Assembly (NCBI GenBank): GCA_902493855.1
Contig: CABUQV010000001.1
Location: forward strand, 136,183 to 200,182
Reading direction: 5' to 3'
Length of the DNA: 64,000 nt
Source of the DNA: an uncultured Collinsella sp.
Lineage (GTDB): Bacteria > Actinomycetota > Coriobacteriia > Coriobacteriales > Coriobacteriaceae
Part shown: positions 61,312 through 64,000 of the stretch, piece by piece
Layout of the letters: every line of letters begins with the position of its first letter
Position numbering within the stretch: the stretch's first letter is position 1
Position numbers and translations under genes: made by a program
Notes under the pieces: model-generated
What the model saw: the letters and a program-made list of their open reading frames with translations, nothing else
Database searches by the model: none
What the model was told of the DNA's origin: nothing

Positions 61312-61648
61312 GGCTGTTGGCCCCGTGCGAACCGATTTGGTGCCACGGGGTGACAATTGCCGACATTTTCGGGTGGCAGGGTATTCCGCCCCGCTTAGCC
61401 ACGCTTTCGAGAACGGGGGTTTCGCCCCGTGGGGCGCCGGGTTTTAGGGCAGAACCCTAACAAGCGCCGAACCGTAGGTTTCGGCGTGTACGCTGACGGG
61501 CAAAACGCAGTTTTGTACGGCAGCGTACGACTCTTGCGTATTTCAAAAAACTACCCTTACGGCCATTTCGCCCGACTTCGTCTGTCCCGCTCCAAACGGT
61601 GGGTTTCCGTACTCGGGCCCGCCTTTCGCCTTCGCCGAAAGGCGGGCC
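61312..61648. other. Non-coding stretch of the element with at least six hairpins
   Basis: No gene is supported from 61241 to 61648. Hairpins: CCCCGTG/CACGGGG (61321-61350), ACGGGG/CCCCGT (61413-61430), GGGTT/AACCC (61439-61457), CGCCGAA/TTCGGCG (61465-61486), GTACGCTG/CAGCGTAC enclosing CAAAAC/GTTTTG (61488-61528), and a long stem GGCCCGCCTTTCG/CGAAAGGCGGGCC (about 61616-61648) that also overlaps the stop of the next gene. Structured RNA, an origin of transfer or a single-strand origin are all possible. Confidence 0.7.
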
Positions 61649-61858
61649 TTATGAGGGATCGTCTAGGGATGCTTTTTCAAGGTTGGCAAGCATCCAGCCC
61701 ATGACCTTCTCCTCGTCCATTTCGAGATAGATCCGACAACCTTCCTCGTCCCTGTTGCGATAGGGCTTCGAGCGCCTGACGACATAGCCTGCCCTTTCCA
61801 GTTGGTCTGCCAAGCAGCTGGCCTTAGCAGTTTCACCGCTTATCCTGAATTCGAGCAT
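61649..61858 (-). CDS. Small protein of unknown function
   Basis: 69 residues (MLEFRISGETAKASCLADQL, RIYLEMDEE). An alpha/beta-like mini-domain without a named family. An excellent ribosome binding site, GGAGGTGA, precedes the ATG, so it is very likely real. It stands between the integrase and the structured stretch. Confidence 0.72.
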   Translation of the reverse strand: MLEFRISGETAKASCLADQLERAGYVVRRSKPYRNRDEEGCRIYLEMDEEKVMGWMLANLEKASLDDPS

Positions 61859-61880
61859 GGTTCACCTCCGTATCATTGTC

Positions 61881-61905
61881 CCAATAGTCCGACTAGTCTT
61901 ATTGG
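61881..61905. promoter_or_regulatory. Inverted repeat upstream of the 69-codon gene
   Basis: CCAATAGTC-(n)-TTATTGG, imperfect, about 25 bases before the ribosome binding site. Possible operator. Confidence 0.4.
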
Positions 61906-61937
61906 AAAACAGCTGTCTAGCTGGTCTTTTGTTCAAA

Positions 61938-61960
61938 TCAGAGCCGATTTGCGGCTCTGA
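61938..61960 (-). terminator. Hairpin after the integrase
   Basis: TCAGAGCCG / CGGCTCTGA with a five-base loop, then TTTG on the minus strand. Probable integrase terminator. The rest of the 61859-62034 gap shows nothing more. Confidence 0.6.
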
Positions 61961-62034
61961 AATAGGATGTCTGGAGCCGATGGACGGTCATTGTTTTTTC
62001 GGGCTAAAAAACGGCATCTGAACGTCGCGTAGCC

Positions 62035-63261
62035 CTATTCTCCGGCAGCGCGTAGCTCCAAGATTTCAGCAACGGGAGGCGCCGCGGTCATTGTTGCCGC
62101 CACAGCATCCATTGCCGTTCGCTTCGCCTGGGCATTTACGCCCGTGTAAATGTTGAGCGTCATGGCGGCGTTGGCATGGCCCAGGAGCGAGGAGACGGAC
62201 TTGATGTCCGCCCCCGCGAGGATGGCGGCAGTGGCGAACGTATGGCGCAAGTCATGGAACTTGGGCGGTTCTCCTTCAGACCCCACCAGCCCCAACTGTC
62301 GAACCGTGACGGCCCAGTGACGCGACAGACGCTCGGGGGCCATGAATTCGCCGTCAGGACCGCCCAAGACGAACATCGATCGCTCGAATGGGACACCTGC
62401 CTTAAAACACTCGGCGCGCGCTGCGGTCAAGCGGCGTGTAAGGATCCCCGCGACTTCATCCGGCAGGGGGATGCTCCTGCGACTGCCGCCGTTCTTTGGT
62501 TCTTTCTCGTAATGTCCGTTCTCCCCGAAGCCGATAGATGCCTTGACGTGCAGCATTTTTTGCTCGAAATCGACGTTGCGCCACCTGAGCGCAAGTAGCT
62601 CGCCGCGCCGCATGCCCGTGAGCAGAGCGAGGTAGATGCCAACGTTTTCGGGACAATCGCGGGCGATTGAGAGGAACGTGAGCAGTCGTCCGCGCTCGCG
62701 TTCGTCAAGGGCGTTGGGTTCACGGTGACGGGCCTTGGGCACGCGTACGCAGTCCACGGGGGAGTAGTCGATTACGCGGAGCCTGCCGACAGCATCGCGG
62801 TATGCGGCCTTGAGCAGCGTTACGCTCTTGCGGATGGTTGATGGCTTGTAGCCCTCCTCAACGGCCCAGTTGATCCAGTTCTGAGCTGCGGTTACGTCCA
62901 GTGAATCAAACTCAATGCCGCCGATTTTGCGCTCAACGAGCCGCGCGGCACCTCGATAGTCGTAGACGGTCGAGGACTCAATCGAGCCAGATGCGCTGAG
63001 CATGTCGATATAGCCGTCTAGCAGGTCTTTTACTGTCTTGTGTGCCATGCTGCCGAGTTTGAGCTTCTTTTGCGCAAGGTCCTCCATCTCCTCGCGCCAC
63101 TTCCTCAGCTCGGCTTGAGCCGCACGTTTCGATTTAGCGGCCATGACCTTGCTGACCTGCCCGTACGTCCCGTCCTGCTTTTTAAACTTCAGGCGTCCGC
63201 GCCAGCCACCGTTGCGATATGGCAGCAGACAGGACGAGGTGTAGTAGCGCTTTGGCTCCAT
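62035..63261 (-). CDS. int: Tyrosine recombinase (integrase)
   Basis: 408 residues. N-terminal AP2-like/arm-binding region (1-70), core-binding SAM-like domain (about 75-165), and catalytic domain with Arg218 (TGMRRGELLALRW), His336 and Arg339 (HDLRHTF), His362 (LLGHANAAMT) and nucleophile Tyr372 (NIYTGV). It integrates the element at the tRNA-Lys 3' end; attR lies 160 bp upstream of its start. ATG with GGGG upstream. Confidence 0.96.
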   Translation of the reverse strand: MEPKRYYTSSCLLPYRNGGWRGRLKFKKQDGTYGQVSKVMAAKSKRAAQAELRKWREEMEDLAQKKLKLGSMAHKTVKDLLDGYIDMLSASGSIESSTVYDYRGAARLVERKIGGIEFDSLDVTAAQNWINWAVEEGYKPSTIRKSVTLLKAAYRDAVGRLRVIDYSPVDCVRVPKARHREPNALDERERGRLLTFLSIARDCPENVGIYLALLTGMRRGELLALRWRNVDFEQKMLHVKASIGFGENGHYEKEPKNGGSRRSIPLPDEVAGILTRRLTAARAECFKAGVPFERSMFVLGGPDGEFMAPERLSRHWAVTVRQLGLVGSEGEPPKFHDLRHTFATAAILAGADIKSVSSLLGHANAAMTLNIYTGVNAQAKRTAMDAVAATMTAAPPVAEILELRAAGE

Positions 63262-63283
63262 CGATACCCCACAATCGCGGTGT

Positions 63284-63312
63284 GTACCCGCTGCGTACCG
63301 CGCGGAGTACCC
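63284..63312 (+). promoter_or_regulatory. GTACC array near attR, possible integrase arm sites
   Basis: GTACCC at 63284, GTACCG at 63294 and GTACCC at 63307, spaced 10 and 13 bases, mirroring the array at the other end. The remaining bases to attR show no gene. Confidence 0.5.
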
Positions 63313-63421
63313 GTGTTGAATAAGCCCGCTCAGGCCGCGCAGTCCGTCTAGTCGAACGAAACCGCAGGTCAGAGTGGGTGTACGGTATCACTGCTCAAGA
63401 GCTAAAGCAAACGGGATTTCG

Positions 63422-63469
63422 CTTTTAATCCCAAGGTCCAGGGTTCGAACCCCTGACGGCCCACCATAG
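63422..63469 (+). repeat. attR: 48-bp copy of the tRNA-Lys 3' end
   Basis: Identical to 59399-59446. It lacks the 5' half of the tRNA, so it is not a functional tRNA gene. Confidence 0.93.
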
Positions 63470-63474
63470 AATAG

Positions 63475-63707
63475 AAAAGCGACTGGCGGATGCCGGCCGC
63501 TTTTTTGTTGCCGCGGCACGGGTTCGAACCCGAAAGGGCGCGGAGCTGAGGAAACGCGTGAGCGTTTGCCAACGCAGTGCGCAAGGCGCGAAGCGCCGCA
63601 GCGGCCGCCTGCGGAGCAGGCTGAACCCCTGACGGCCCACCGTAGAAAAGAAAGCGATCGACTCCGGTTGGTCGCTTTTTTGTTGCCGGTGCACGGGTTC
63701 GAACCCG
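63475..63707 (+). repeat. tRNA-Lys-tail repeat array with mini-hairpins
   Basis: A T-run hairpin (63475-63506), an inverted T-arm CGGGTTCGAACCCG (63519-63532), palindromes including AAACGCGTGAGCGTTT and GGCGCGAAGCGCC, a further tRNA-Lys tail AACCCCTGACGGCCCACC (63624-63641), a second T-run hairpin (63651-63682) and a second inverted T-arm (63694-63707). Same order as the array after tRNA-Gly. No gene is supported from 63470 to 63817. Confidence 0.82.
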
Positions 63708-63817
63708 AACTTCTCTATATATAAAAACGCTTGGCGAACAAAACCTGCCTTTTACCGATGGGAAACAAATAGCCGATGCCTTTGGGGTAAAGTAGCGCTC
63801 CAGAGATGACCGATGTC

Positions 63818-64000
63818 TCAATACTCATAAACCAGCTGGTCATCGCCAATATCAGAAGCCAATGCTTCAGTTTTAACCTCAGTGATGCGACTGAGGGACC
63901 TATTCATTTGTGAACAAAATATGGAGTGCGCGATTCCCGCCCACGGCGCCCCTCCGGTCTGGCAATATATCTCCTTGCCGCGCGGCCCGGTCGGACCGGA
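63818..64000 (-). CDS. C-terminal end of an unidentified protein (runs off the right edge)
   Basis: An open frame enters from the right edge and ends at a TGA at 63818-63820, giving 60 residues that end SDIGDDQLVYEY and contain TGGAPWAGIAHSIFC. Composition is protein-like but I do not recognise a family, and the first in-window ATG would leave only 29 residues. Could also be chance. Confidence 0.35.
   Translation of the reverse strand, partial: SGPTGPRGKEIYCQTGGAPWAGIAHSIFCSQMNRSLSRITEVKTEALASDIGDDQLVYEY

Larger units (their letters stand above)
59399..63421 (-). mobile_element. 4.0-kb integrative element in tRNA-Lys
   Basis: Bounded by 48-bp direct repeats of the tRNA-Lys 3' end. On the minus strand it holds, from right to left, a tyrosine integrase, a 69-codon gene, a structured non-coding stretch, an excisionase-like gene, two overlapping replication/regulator-like genes, a palindrome array and a small unknown gene. 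No relaxase or conjugation genes are present, so any transfer would need help from another element. Confidence 0.9.

Noticed and set aside
63422..63469. A second tRNA-Lys gene
   Set aside because: Only the 3' part from the anticodon loop onwards is present; it is the attR copy.
63402..63821. 139-codon minus-strand frame through the tRNA-Lys tail array
   Set aside because: Made of repeated tRNA-tail and hairpin sequence, with no ribosome binding site.

Overview
The window looks like the replication-origin region of a Coriobacteriia (Collinsella-like) chromosome. This is inferred from high GC, an actinobacterial origin cluster (dnaA, dnaN, recF, a DUF721/DciA gene, gyrB, gyrA), the rpmH-rnpA-yidD-yidC-jag-rsmG-parA-parB cluster, a LPxTG thioester adhesin of gut-actinobacterial type and a small tRNA-Lys integrative element. 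No species assignment is possible from the sequence alone. Genes left of about 30.8 kb are almost all on the minus strand and most genes to the right are on the plus strand, as expected if replication starts around 27-31 kb and most genes are co-directional with the fork.

Left arm (1-26 kb, mostly minus): the start of carB and all of carA, with a PyrR-type RNA site over the carA ribosome binding site; an ABC exporter with a companion membrane protein; NUDIX hydrolase, purD and purA; then dnaB and the rplI-rpsR-ssb-rpsF cluster behind a clear promoter and a candidate S6:S18 leader. Two tRNA-Ser genes follow. Beside them a nuclease-fold gene sits between two 80-bp inverted palindromic repeats. 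Next come a TRIC-family channel, a bactofilin-like membrane protein, typA, small unknown genes, a bifunctional-nuclease-family gene, tRNA-Ile and a 180-bp near-perfect palindrome. gyrA, gyrB, dciA, recF and dnaN complete the arm.

Origin (27.2-30.9 kb): dnaA is preceded in the same transcription unit by an unusual protein combining a GHKL ATPase, a Pro/Gln-rich linker and a winged helix. DnaA-box-like 9-mers, including a shared 14-mer AGTTTTCAACAGGT, lie on both sides of this pair, suggesting a bipartite oriC. parS palindromes lie in front of parAB.

Right arm (30.9-59.4 kb, mostly plus): rpmH to parB, rlmN, ddl, an exonuclease-DinG helicase fusion, two minus-strand WYL regulators, an M28-peptidase-like membrane protein interrupted by a very long acidic segment, a sortase-anchored thioester/SpaA adhesin, tRNA-Gly followed by tRNA-derived repeats, purB, a TSCPD protein with a Tat lipoprotein, a two-component system, purC and an M29 aminopeptidase. 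Purine synthesis genes (purA, purD, purB, purC) lie on both arms.

Right end (59.4-63.5 kb): a 4-kb integrative element lies between 48-bp direct repeats of the tRNA-Lys 3' end. It has a tyrosine integrase, an excisionase-like gene, two replication/regulator-like genes, six GTAAC-type palindromes, a strongly structured non-coding stretch and paired GTACCC arrays near each att site. Beyond it are more tRNA-tail repeats and the C-terminal end of an unidentified gene.
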